Of a stretch of DNA of 8,071 nt, positions 1 to 7,724 are shown in pieces. The position numbers and the translations under genes were made by a program. Each line of letters opens with the position of its first letter. Position 1 is the first letter of the stretch. The stretch comes from Muribaculaceae bacterium (GTDB lineage: Bacteria > Bacteroidota > Bacteroidia > Bacteroidales > Muribaculaceae): contig JAEDNZ010000085.1 in the NCBI GenBank assembly GCA_016302215.1, positions 1 to 8,071 on the forward strand, written 5' to 3'. The notes below the pieces were generated by a model. It was not told the DNA's origin, searched no databases, and saw nothing but the letters and a program-made list of their open reading frames with translations.

Positions 1-1612
1 TGTCAGGCAACACAGGCATAGCCGGGAACCACCAATACTGCGAAAGCTCTTTCACGGCCTTGACTTCACCGCTTTGGGCATCTACAAAATGCAGCCAATT
101 GTAGAGGCTGAGGTATCCGTAGCCCAAGCTGGTGGCAAAGACAAATTCATCGGTGTGGGGGTCATAGCCCGAGCAGCCATACATTGAGCCATAGTCGCTG
201 CTGCTATCGTAGGTATAGATAGGCTCCAGCGTTGACGGGTCTTCCACCTCATCAATATTCCATCGATACAGATTAGGTGTTGCCGACCAGCCTCCCATTG
301 CGTTAAATATCAGCTCGTTGCTGTTGGGGCTGGCAAAGAAGCTCACATTGCGCCAGCTGCCCCACTGAGCCGATACAGACACGGGCAGAGTCACCGTGCG
401 CGTCACCTCAAGGGTGGCCGGGTCGATGCAGCCGGCCTCAGTGCCGGCGGCATACCATACCTTGCCATCGGGCGTGGTCACCACAGTGGCTATGCTCGTC
501 TTGTCGATGAGCGTCTCAAAGCTGTCAGTATCGGTATTGATTATGACAATACCCTTGCTCTGCACTGCCACGAAAGCGTGATTGCCGCTCACCGTGATGT
601 TGCCATACTGTCCGCTGTAAGTGCTGCCGGCGGGCAGGCCCTCGATGTCGGCCTCCGCGAGCGTCATCGTGCTCAGGTCGAGAGCTCTGACACCGGCGGC
701 ATGAGTCAGATACACTTTCGTGGGTGACACGCCGGCGCAGGCACGGCCGTCGCCACCGATATTGTCAAACGAGGCGAGGCGCTCCATCGTCTTGGCATCA
801 GCCACCACCACGCGGCCGCCGTTGTTGTCAATGGTGCGGGTGTCGCCGGGGTCCCAGGCTTGCTTTGACATCACTATGAGCTTGTCGGCCCACACGGTGG
901 CAAATTGAGAAGTAGCGCCGAAGGCACGGCCGTCGTTGACAGCCTCGTAGGCGCGGTAATGCACATCGCGGTCTGCATCAATATAGTTGATTGAGCCGCT
1001 GGTGTGGCCAAACCATTCTTCATTGAGCCACAGCAAACCGCTGTCATATCCGGCTTCGAGAGGCTCTTCATAGCCCTTGACGTTGATGGTCACTTCTTTG
1101 GTGACATTACCATCGCCTGAGGTTATCGTCATAGTGCACGACCCCTCTTTATGAGCCACTAAATATGTCACCTTATTTGACCCCACATAATATGTGGTCA
1201 CCATCTCCGGGTCAGAGAACGTGAAGCTCGCCACCTGCAAGTCAGCATCGGCCGGCTCAAAGGTGAGCGACGGGATGGCAAGGACGCCCATAGCCTCAAG
1301 CTCAATGGGCTGCCCATCTTCATAGCCGTTGACTATGATATCGGTGACGTAATTATCTACGCCCACGGTGAGGGCGCATGAGCCCTCTGCTTGGACATAT
1401 CCGTTAGTGGCGCTATTTACGAAGTAAGCCTTTGCGGTGACATTCATCACACCTACGCCGTTGGCTGCCGACACCGTGGCGGCGGCGTTGCCCTTAGATG
1501 GGTTTGACAATGCCAACATCACGTAGGGCGTGCCGAGAGCCTCGCCGGCGTCATCGGTATAGGAGAATGTGCACGACCGCACATAGCCGCCCTCGCTGCC
1601 GCAGCATAGGCA
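1..1612 (-). CDS. C-terminal part of a frameshifted Ig-like/DUF5074 beta-propeller surface protein (3' end outside window)
   Basis: This minus-strand frame is open from about 1612 (just after a TGA at 1613-1615) to the window edge, about 537 codons with no stop. It continues the protein that begins at 2225, in a frame offset by one base. The first part (about 1600-1070) reads as two Ig-like/Big_2-type beta-sandwich segments; the second contains a SCTMTITSGDGNVTKEVTI stretch. From about 1060 to 1 it matches my recollection of the DUF5074 YncE/BtuG-like propeller family: it opens with GLLWLNEEWFGHTSGSINYI, includes GGRVVVADAKT, NIGGDGRA, YSGQYGNITV and DGKVWYAAGTEAG, and ends near QYWWFPAMPVLPD, a motif I expect close to the end of such domains. 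Blades of this sort bind ligands at the cell surface; in this operon the ligand is probably cobalamin or another corrinoid, which is inference. Any C-terminal sorting tail would lie beyond base 1. If the frame change is real, this part would not be translated from the gene's own start. Confidence 0.8.
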
Positions 1613-2225
1613 TCACCTCGCCTTTGACGGCCTTAATGGCCCAATTATCAAGGAGCCAGATGCCGGTTTGGTCAGAAGGCCGCAGGTCAAACACATACTC
1701 GCGCGCGGGGCGTGCAGTGGTGCCGCGGGCTGTATATACCAATGAGATGTCATCGGCGGCGCTCACGGCATCGCTCCACGAAGCCGCCGTGTCGCCGATA
1801 AACACCTGCCATGACATGGCGGCGCTATTGAGCTGCCAGTGGTCATATTCTACAGTGGCCTTGGCGGCGGTGTAATCGCCCGACACCGTTGACACACCAT
1901 CGACCAGAGGCAAGGCCGCGCCGTCAAGCGTCACTGACGAGGTGAAATTGCCGTCGGTGTCAAAGCCAAAGGCCACATAGTCGCTGCCGGCGCGCAAGGC
2001 ATACAGGCGTGCATCGCCCGCCAATGCGGCGGCCACGATGTCGGCCACCGTGGCGCCATCGTCAAAATTCACTCCCATCGACAGGTTGTCGATAGCTTTT
2101 TGGTCGCCCCAAGTCACGGTGAGCGTGGCTTGCGAGGCTCCGGTGCTGACACTGGTCAGCACCTCTGCATTGCCGACATAGCCAAATACAGCTATTGCGG
2201 CAAATGTTAGTAATAATTTTTTCAT
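1551..2225 (-). CDS. N-terminal part of the same frameshifted secreted protein (signal peptide plus domain shared with the upstream gene)
   Basis: The ORF starts at ATG 2225, 23 nt after the stop of the preceding gene, with no Shine-Dalgarno, as is normal in Bacteroidetes. Residues 1-20 are a clean signal peptide (MKKLLLTFAAIAVFGYVGNA) without a lipobox cysteine. Residues about 21-195 form a beta-rich domain: ATLTVTWGD, a GVNFDDGATVADIVAAALAGD segment, YVAFGFDTDG, YDHWQL, and a closing WLLDNWAIKAVKG. It resembles the N-terminal part of the neighbouring protein at 2249-3226, with the same order of a beta strand ending in WGD or FADGK, then G(V/Y)xFD, then an alanine-rich helix with D(L/R)xLL-like ends. 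The last roughly 23 residues are off-frame sequence: the ORF stops at 1551, while the Ig-like/propeller coding continues in another frame. The intact gene would encode at least about 740 residues. I read this as one gene broken by a one-base gain or two-base loss, or by a sequence error. Confidence 0.8.
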   Translation of the reverse strand: MKKLLLTFAAIAVFGYVGNAEVLTSVSTGASQATLTVTWGDQKAIDNLSMGVNFDDGATVADIVAAALAGDARLYALRAGSDYVAFGFDTDGNFTSSVTLDGAALPLVDGVSTVSGDYTAAKATVEYDHWQLNSAAMSWQVFIGDTAASWSDAVSAADDISLVYTARGTTARPAREYVFDLRPSDQTGIWLLDNWAIKAVKGEVMPMLRQRGRLCAVVHILLYR

Positions 2226-2248
2226 CGCGTAAATTATTGATTGTGAGA

Positions 2249-3226
2249 TTAGTTGATTAGTATTTTTGTCACTTGCGACCCTTGGCGGCGCAGATACACT
2301 CCCTGGCGCAAAGCCGCGGCATCGCTGCCTACGGCAGTGCCGTCAATACGATAATACTCTATGCGCTTGCGCCTTGACTCAGTATCGACAAATAGCGTGG
2401 CGATGCCGGCATCGGGGTCGGGTTCCGGCTCCGGCTCAAGGTAGTGATGATAGTTGAGACTACCCCACTGCGTCGAGGCGCCGGTGGAGGCATCAGGCTC
2501 AGACAGTAGCAGATACTTGAAGGCGTGGACCGCTTGGTCGCTTACCGGCACCGACGTGATGCCCCACGCCGAATAGCCCAGCGAAGCGCTGTCAGCGCCT
2601 CCTACCCAGTAGCTCCAGTATCCCACATACCACCCTGAATTCCAGTGTATTGCCAGGTCATCTGTTGCGACATCATCGAGCTGCCAGTAATCATAGTCGT
2701 AACAGGCATAGCCGTATGTCGCTGCATCAAGCGGGTGCTCTATGATGTGTGACTGCTCCGCCGCCGCGATGGCATCATAGCAGTAATCAGGGGCGCTGCC
2801 CCCGGGCGCCGACGTCTGCCCCATGGTAGCGTTAGGGGTATAGTAGCCAAACGAGATTGAACCATCTTCGACAGCCGCGTCAAAGTCATAACGCAGGGCG
2901 CCGAGCACATCATCGCTCGCGGGGCTGTGGCCTATGCCACACACCGTGTTGCCCATATAGCCGGTGTATTGCGTCAGCAACACCAAGTCGCCGCTCTCTG
3001 CGGCCACGGCTCTGAACATATCCTCGGCCGTGGGCGTGGCGTCGGCGTCAAAGCGATAGCCCCAGACATAGGCATCGCTGCTCTTGCCGTCGGCAAATTG
3101 CACCACCAGCGCCGCCTCGCTGTCGCCGCTCCCGGCCCAATGCCTGATGCGGCTGAAATCCACGGTGAAGCCTCGCAGCGTCAGCGCCGCCATAGCCACC
3201 GCAGTGATAATCATTAGTCGTTTCAT
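2249..3226 (-). CDS. Secreted protein with C-terminal T9SS-type sorting tail, candidate accessory corrinoid-binding protein
   Basis: I prefer the ATG at 3226 (325 residues) over the in-frame ATG at 3256, because it places a signal peptide (MKRLMIITAVAMAALTLRG) at the very N-terminus and leaves a 10-nt gap after the previous stop. The mature part, residues about 20-262, is beta-rich and aromatic: WAGSGDSEAALVVQFADGK, AYVWGYRFDADATPTAEDMF, LLTQYTGYMGN, YGYACYDYDYWQLDD and WNSGWYVGYWSYWVGG. From memory this resembles a secreted domain seen in Bacteroidetes and in PEP-CTERM proteins of Verrucomicrobia/Lentisphaerae (motif like ALVxxWxDG...VWGYRWxGxATGxDM), but I know no established name for it. 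An acidic proline linker (EPEPEPDPDAG, about 264-274) precedes a T9SS type A style tail (275-325) with YYRIDGTAV, GVYLRR and terminal VTKILIN. The product is probably exported and displayed on the cell surface. A corrinoid role is inferred only from the operon. Confidence 0.8.
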   Translation of the reverse strand: MKRLMIITAVAMAALTLRGFTVDFSRIRHWAGSGDSEAALVVQFADGKSSDAYVWGYRFDADATPTAEDMFRAVAAESGDLVLLTQYTGYMGNTVCGIGHSPASDDVLGALRYDFDAAVEDGSISFGYYTPNATMGQTSAPGGSAPDYCYDAIAAAEQSHIIEHPLDAATYGYACYDYDYWQLDDVATDDLAIHWNSGWYVGYWSYWVGGADSASLGYSAWGITSVPVSDQAVHAFKYLLLSEPDASTGASTQWGSLNYHHYLEPEPEPDPDAGIATLFVDTESRRKRIEYYRIDGTAVGSDAAALRQGVYLRRQGSQVTKILIN

Positions 3227-3236
3227 ATTCGGTAAT

Positions 3237-4397
3237 TTATTGGTTTTTAATATCATTAGTCTGCAAATTCAAGTCTTGCGCGCGCGACAGCTCCGTAGAG
3301 GTCTCGCCAATCCAGCCGCACACCTGATTGACGGCCGTATAGACACGCACGAAATCGATGCCCGGCAATCGCACCTTGCGCCCCGAGGCGTCAACGGCAT
3401 TGTCGATGTCAAACGAGTTGAGGTCGGCATATTCGTTGGGGTGATTGTCAACGTAGCCCCACGCATAGGAGTACAGCACGTAATACGTGCCCGAGCCACT
3501 CTTATCGATGCCGTTGGGAGGGAGCAATGAGCCGCTGAAGGTCAGAGCCTCGGCGGCGACCCACTGCGGATAGTATGGCTGCTTATGATACATATTCTTG
3601 GGCAGGACGCCCTCACTGCCGCGAGAGTCAGTCCAAGAGATATCCAACGAGTCATCGCTCGGTCGCCGATATGTAATAGCATAATCATGCACCGTGAGGC
3701 TATTGTCATATTCACTGCCTGCAAGCTCATACCATTCATCATCAGGCACGCCGTTGCAATTAGCATCGTAGCTGACCATCACTATGCCGGGCTCGGCCGA
3801 GCCTCCCGCCACATCAGGCTCGGTAAGCTCATAAAAGCAATTGCCCCATACCCTGAAGTCGTAGCCGTCTCTGTTGATGACCGTATGGTCAAAGCCAAAG
3901 GTCACATATCCGCCATATCCCCCGAGCGTTATCATTATATCATTAGTGCCGCTGATACTCTCCTCGGCCTTCCTGACCATATCATCGGAGGTGTCGCCCG
4001 GCTCATATTGAGGCATGGTATTGACAAACTGTCCCGGAGCCGGGCAATATTCATAGACCCGGCTGATGTAGGGGCTATACTCCACCTCCTCATGCTGCAC
4101 ACTCACTGTGAATTGATGGTGATAAGGCGTCAGCTCATCTATGATATCAAGCGTGATGGTGTATAATTCCTCATCGGCGCTCAAGAAGATATACTCGCGG
4201 TCGGTGCTCACCAACGAGCCATCTACGCGCCACTCATAACGCTCGCCGCTGAGAGCCGGAGACAAGGGCAGCTTCTGCATACGGCACACGCGGTAATAAT
4301 CATCGATGCCGAGACTCACCGTGGGGATTTCGCTGCACGAGGCGGCCAAGCACAGCGCTGCCGCACAAATTATAAAATCTAATTGCCTTGCTTGCAT
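3237..4397 (-). CDS. PKD-like domain surface lipoprotein of the B12 uptake operon
   Basis: The start chosen is ATG 4397, inside the end of btuG (19-bp overlap), giving 386 residues; starting at 4454 would bury the signal peptide behind 19 unrelated residues. Residues 1-20 are a signal peptide ending LAAS before Cys21, a slightly degenerate lipobox, so this is probably a lipoprotein. Residues about 27-101 look like a PKD/Ig-like fold (ERYEWRVDGSLVSTDREYIF, then YTITLDIIDE and FTVSVQ). Residues about 155-386 belong to a family I recall annotated only as 'cell surface protein' or 'PKD-like' next to BtuG-type genes: GGYGGYVTFGFDH, DGYDFRVWGNCF, EPGIVMVSYDANCNG, DDEWYELAGSEY, YYPQW, YYVLYSYAWGYVDN, and VCGWIGETSTE near the end. 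The DANCNGVPDDEW stretch (about 211-222) resembles a calcium-binding loop. It may be a second corrinoid-binding or scaffold protein for BtuB/BtuG. Bacteroides BtuH fills such a role, but I cannot tell from sequence alone whether this is BtuH. Confidence 0.82.
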   Translation of the reverse strand: MQARQLDFIICAAALCLAASCSEIPTVSLGIDDYYRVCRMQKLPLSPALSGERYEWRVDGSLVSTDREYIFLSADEELYTITLDIIDELTPYHHQFTVSVQHEEVEYSPYISRVYEYCPAPGQFVNTMPQYEPGDTSDDMVRKAEESISGTNDIMITLGGYGGYVTFGFDHTVINRDGYDFRVWGNCFYELTEPDVAGGSAEPGIVMVSYDANCNGVPDDEWYELAGSEYDNSLTVHDYAITYRRPSDDSLDISWTDSRGSEGVLPKNMYHKQPYYPQWVAAEALTFSGSLLPPNGIDKSGSGTYYVLYSYAWGYVDNHPNEYADLNSFDIDNAVDASGRKVRLPGIDFVRVYTAVNQVCGWIGETSTELSRAQDLNLQTNDIKNQ

Positions 4398-5563
4398 AAC
4401 GATAGCGGTAAAAACACTATGTGTGCCGGGATATCGCCCGTGCGCACACTCCATTTGCGGCGTCCACGACTGTCATAGCAATACAGAGTGCCGCTACTAA
4501 CATAATTTTTTGCATCTGTCACAAAGATATCGCCAGTGTCGGGGTGTATCGCTATGCCGTAGGGCACGGTGATATCGTTCTCGCTGCCATCGCTGATAAA
4601 GTTGTCGGCAACGACCTTGTGTGTCATGATATCTATGATGCCATAAGTGATGGTATTGGAAGAGCTGTAATTGTTCCACTCCGTGGCGTAGTAGTACAGG
4701 CTGTCGCCCCTGAACGCCATCTCCGAACAAGCCACATCAATCGTATCCACCACCTCCATCTTGTTGTAGCCCGGCTTCTTGTCGAGCACATATAGCCGCG
4801 ACGGCACATCGGCGTAATTGCCGCGCGAGGTCACCCACAGCTTGCCATAGCGGTCGCGCCGGCACCGATGCAGATTGATGCCCACCGGTATCTGCTGTGT
4901 CTGCTTAAAGTCCACGAGCTGTATCACCGACACCGTGTTGTCGTAATCGGGGGCTCGATAGCCACCGCTGTTGGCCACATACATATAGTCATCGACGATA
5001 GCCATCTCCTCGGGCTGATAGCCCACGGTCACTCTATCCTTGACGGTGAGTGTCAGGGTATCCACCTTATACACAGCGCCTTTGGGCGCGTCGGGGTCAA
5101 TAAGCACGGGTCCCACATACGAGCTGACATAGGCATCACCCCTATAAAAGGTGATGTAGCGGCAATTGGGGATATCTATCTGACCCAACCTAACGCCGGT
5201 GGCGGCATCCATCACCTCCACTTTGTGTGAGCAATTTATCACGGCATATAGCTTAGAGCCGTAGATGGCTATGTCATTGCCTACATCGCCGAGCTCTTTC
5301 ACCACAGTGGGATTGCGCTCGGGATATATGTTGCGCGCATACAGCCCGGTGAAGTAATCCATATAGTCAATCGTGCATTTGTTTGAGCCCATATTGCCCT
5401 CGTTGAGCACATAAAAGCCGCGTATCGTGGTGCCCGCTGCCGGCGCTTCCCCCACGATATCATACTCCGTAGGCACCACGAGCTCGTCATCGCGACAGCC
5501 CGTGGTCACCATCAGGAGCGGCAGAAAATTTATAAATGAAATGAAAAGAGTCTTATTCATCAT
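4379..5563 (-). CDS. btuG: BtuG-like surface beta-propeller cobalamin-binding lipoprotein
   Basis: This 394-residue protein starts at tandem ATGs (5563 and 5560), 25 nt after the btuB stop. An N-terminal signal peptide leads to VTTGC with Cys23 as the lipidation site. The next residues, RDDE, are acidic in the manner of Bacteroidetes lipoprotein export signals, so the protein should face outward. The rest is a YncE/DUF5074-type propeller with repeated strands: GFYVLNEGNMGSNKCTIDY, VGNDIAIYGSKLYAVINCSH, PNCRYITF, AYVSSYVGPV, VTVGYQPEEMAI, YMYVANSGGYRAPDYDNTVS, LWVTSRGNYADVPSRLYVLD, IFVTDAKNYVSSGTLYCYD and a final TGDIPAH. These motifs agree with my recollection of Bacteroides BtuG, which binds B12 with extreme affinity and caps BtuB. 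Position directly after btuB under a cobalamin riboswitch supports the call. The last codons overlap the start of the next lipoprotein gene, suggesting translational coupling. Family is nearly certain; ligand is by homology. Confidence 0.88.
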   Translation of the reverse strand: MMNKTLFISFINFLPLLMVTTGCRDDELVVPTEYDIVGEAPAAGTTIRGFYVLNEGNMGSNKCTIDYMDYFTGLYARNIYPERNPTVVKELGDVGNDIAIYGSKLYAVINCSHKVEVMDAATGVRLGQIDIPNCRYITFYRGDAYVSSYVGPVLIDPDAPKGAVYKVDTLTLTVKDRVTVGYQPEEMAIVDDYMYVANSGGYRAPDYDNTVSVIQLVDFKQTQQIPVGINLHRCRRDRYGKLWVTSRGNYADVPSRLYVLDKKPGYNKMEVVDTIDVACSEMAFRGDSLYYYATEWNNYSSSNTITYGIIDIMTHKVVADNFISDGSENDITVPYGIAIHPDTGDIFVTDAKNYVSSGTLYCYDSRGRRKWSVRTGDIPAHIVFLPLSLCKQGN

Positions 5564-5588
5564 CGGGTGACGTTAATATATCTATCGC

Positions 5589-7598
5589 TCATATCTCCAC
5601 TGACAGCGTAATCCTAAAATTGCGCTTGGGCATAGGATAGTTGATTATCACATCATAATCTTGGCTCAGCAGGTTGTTGATTTCAAGCATAGCGCGCAAT
5701 GCCACACGCCTGATGCTGAAATCGCGCTGGATAGTCACATCTGACGTGTACCATGGCTGAGTGTAGTTATAGCGTATGTTCTCTTGCTGATTATAGCGCG
5801 ACCCCACATATATAAAACTGTAATTCACGGCCCAGCCAAGCCACTGCGCATTGATTATCGCCGAGCCTGAATGATGCGGTATGTATGGTATTTGGTGTCT
5901 ATAATAATTGTCGGCCGGATTGGTGATATCTATAGCACGCTGATAGGTGTACTGACACCTCAACGTCAGCTCCATATCCGTGAGCGGACGCAACAACAGC
6001 TTGGCGCTGACATCAACGCCACGGATATCCACCAATCCCAGATTGAGCATCGTCCAGCGGAATTGCTGCCCCTTGGGATACGCCACTATCTTGTCCTTCA
6101 CTCTATTATAATAGCCGTCTATCGTAAAGCCAACGCCTCCGATGAGGCTCTCGCGCCGCCATTGCTTATCGTATGTCAATCCGAGATTATACTGCGTCAC
6201 ACGCTCCGGCTCAAGCTGCGAATTGCCCATATCGGCGTAATACAGGTCATTGAATGTGGGCATTCTGAACGACTGCTTAAAGAACGCTCGCACCCACATA
6301 TCGGCGCCGCGCGCCGGCATGGCGCTGACATACACCGCCGGCGAGGCCACGTGTTTGTCAGCCGGCGACGCTTGGCCGGCAAGCTTGTCGTGAATAAACG
6401 TGCCGGTCAGCGAGGCCTGTGCCTTGAGGCGTGAACCGCTCACCGAGGTCGCTATGGCGCATATATGTGTGTAGCGGTCAGGCTTGGCAAAGCCATACAC
6501 ATCGGCGTCAAGCGTATTCCACTGAAAATCGTAAGCCGCCGACACACGCCACCGACTTGTCACCACATACTCATTAGATGTGGATAGATACACCTCGCGC
6601 TGCTTGTATAGATTATCTACCTTCACCTGCTTGTCGTCATTATTGACGTAATGGGTACGGTAATAGGCATATTTGCCATGCGCCAACGTGGTGAAGCGCC
6701 CAAGCTCCATTTGACACGACGCCTGCGCAAACGAGTTGGTATCCCAAATACGCTCGCCCCGGCGCCACACATTATTGACGATAGCGCCCGGCACTCCGCG
6801 CTCCGAATTGTAATTGTAAGCCTTCACGCTCCACTCGCCGCGTCTCATCGCTCCATACACATTGGCCTCAAGGCGCGTGGCATTGATGTCGCCATTCTCG
6901 CGTGTCGCTGTCGTGTCATAGGCAAGCTCGCCCGCCGGCGTCACGCGCCGGTATCTGAACTTATACTTGCCGTTGCTATTGAGCCACTCGGCGCTGAGCG
7001 CCGCACTCACGCTCGGCGACAATCGCAGCTCCATCGTGGCCGACGGATTGATCAACGCAAACGACCCCGTGCGCACCTTGGCGCGCAGATGATAGCTCTC
7101 GCCATCGCCAAACACCGGCTTGCGCGTGCGCATATATATCTGAGCGGCAGACCCGAAGTCACGCGCCGGCTGCAGTATCTCACTCTTCTGTCCGTTGTAT
7201 AGCGATATCGACTCTATGTTATCGAGCGAAAATTGGCCAAGGTCTATCTGGCCGTTTTGTGCATTGCCCAGCTCTACGCCGTCATACACCACGCCCGTGT
7301 GGTTTGTGCCCATCGAGCGCACATTCACCGTCTTGATGCCGCCCACGCCGCCATAATCCTTGACCTGCACGCCCGCAAAGTAGCGCAATGCATCAGCCAC
7401 GCTGACGCTACCCAGCAGCTCCAGCTCGCTACCGCTGAGCGTCTGCACGGGTATCACCTCCACAGCCTTGCGCCGCGATGTCACCACCACCTCGCGCAGA
7501 GCCACCGAGTCAGTGGTCTCCGTCGCCTCTTTATCTGTTGTGGCTGATGCCTGAGGCATCGCCACCAATGATGCCATTAAAAATAAAATGTGCCTCAA
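5589..7598 (-). CDS. btuB: BtuB-type TonB-dependent outer-membrane cobalamin receptor
   Basis: The 669-residue product imports corrinoids across the outer membrane using TonB energy. Residues 1-19 are a signal peptide (MRHILFLMASLVAMPQASA). A TonB-box-like stretch (SVALREVVVTS) precedes the plug at about 38-160: SVADALRYFAGVQVKDYGGV, GGIKTVNVRSMGTNHTGVVY, DGVELGNAQNGQIDLGQFSL, IESISLYNG. A 22-strand-type barrel follows, with the typical PTFNDLYYADMGNSQLEPE segment in the later half. At this length, with no N-terminal carboxypeptidase-like extension, it matches BtuB rather than SusC-type receptors, which are near 1000 residues. The start is TTG at 7598; the first in-frame ATG (7577) would give MASLVAMPQASA, which has no basic residues and makes a poor signal peptide, and an in-frame TAA lies just upstream of the TTG. 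It is the first gene after the cobalamin riboswitch and is followed by btuG, as in Bacteroides B12 loci. It appears intact. Confidence 0.9.
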   Translation of the reverse strand: MRHILFLMASLVAMPQASATTDKEATETTDSVALREVVVTSRRKAVEVIPVQTLSGSELELLGSVSVADALRYFAGVQVKDYGGVGGIKTVNVRSMGTNHTGVVYDGVELGNAQNGQIDLGQFSLDNIESISLYNGQKSEILQPARDFGSAAQIYMRTRKPVFGDGESYHLRAKVRTGSFALINPSATMELRLSPSVSAALSAEWLNSNGKYKFRYRRVTPAGELAYDTTATRENGDINATRLEANVYGAMRRGEWSVKAYNYNSERGVPGAIVNNVWRRGERIWDTNSFAQASCQMELGRFTTLAHGKYAYYRTHYVNNDDKQVKVDNLYKQREVYLSTSNEYVVTSRWRVSAAYDFQWNTLDADVYGFAKPDRYTHICAIATSVSGSRLKAQASLTGTFIHDKLAGQASPADKHVASPAVYVSAMPARGADMWVRAFFKQSFRMPTFNDLYYADMGNSQLEPERVTQYNLGLTYDKQWRRESLIGGVGFTIDGYYNRVKDKIVAYPKGQQFRWTMLNLGLVDIRGVDVSAKLLLRPLTDMELTLRCQYTYQRAIDITNPADNYYRHQIPYIPHHSGSAIINAQWLGWAVNYSFIYVGSRYNQQENIRYNYTQPWYTSDVTIQRDFSIRRVALRAMLEINNLLSQDYDVIINYPMPKRNFRITLSVEI

Positions 7599-7608
7599 TT
7601 GTATGTCG

Positions 7609-7692
7609 TCAATTTTTTGTTAATACCAGCGTTAACAATAGCGGGCTTGACGATAGCACAATCGTGGCAAAGACACACACCGCAGGAGCCAT
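7609..7692 (-). CDS. Possible short hydrophobic leader ORF (27 aa) upstream of btuB
   Basis: An ATG at 7692 opens a 27-codon frame encoding MAPAVCVFATIVLSS and a leucine-rich end (LLLTLVLTKN), stopping with TGA at 7609-7611, 10 nt before the btuB TTG. It sits after the riboswitch and immediately behind a run of six U in the transcript. It could be an upstream ORF that couples translation to btuB, or chance. It has no recognisable family, and the same frame runs back through the riboswitch, which is non-coding. I regard it as speculative. Confidence 0.2.
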   Translation of the reverse strand: MAPAVCVFATIVLSSSPLLLTLVLTKN

Positions 7693-7724
7693 AAAAAACA
7701 ATTTGTCAGCCACCCTGCCGGGGC
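7693..7724 (-). terminator. Candidate hairpin plus U-run in the btuB leader (possible riboswitch terminator)
   Basis: On the minus strand, GCCCCGGCAGGGTGGC (7724-7709) can fold into about five G-C pairs with one bulged U and a five-base loop. Eleven bases later comes a run of six U (7698-7693), preceded by the small palindrome ACAAATTGT. The distance from stem to U-run is longer than in a classic intrinsic terminator, so this is only a candidate for transcriptional control by the upstream cobalamin aptamer. Translational control is equally possible. Confidence 0.25.

Noticed and set aside
1551..1612. Programmed ribosomal frameshift as the explanation for the broken reading frame
   Set aside because: I see no slippery heptamer or stimulatory hairpin at the change point, and such recoding is not known for this family; mutation or sequence error is simpler.
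2408..2440. Short GC-rich tandem repeat as a possible DNA repeat element
   Set aside because: It simply encodes the EPEPEPDPD linker of the T9SS-tailed protein.
3227..3256. Upstream start (ATG 3256) for the T9SS-tailed protein
   Set aside because: It overlaps the preceding gene and adds ten residues ahead of an otherwise standard signal peptide.
3585..4166. Long plus-strand ORF (193 codons) opposite the PKD-like lipoprotein gene
   Set aside because: It is an antisense shadow: no signal peptide or recognisable domain, and the opposite strand encodes a coherent family protein.
4398..4454. Upstream start (ATG 4454) for the PKD-like lipoprotein
   Set aside because: It would add 19 residues before the signal peptide and enlarge the overlap with btuG; ATG 4397 gives a proper lipoprotein signal.
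5871..7202. Two plus-strand ORFs of about 185 codons opposite btuB
   Set aside because: Low-complexity, arginine/histidine/isoleucine-rich translations typical of the antisense of a GC-rich gene; btuB on the minus strand is unambiguous.
7599..7630. Second promoter directly before btuB (TACAATTG)
   Set aside because: It mismatches TAnnTTTG at one position and no TTTG element lies at the right distance upstream.
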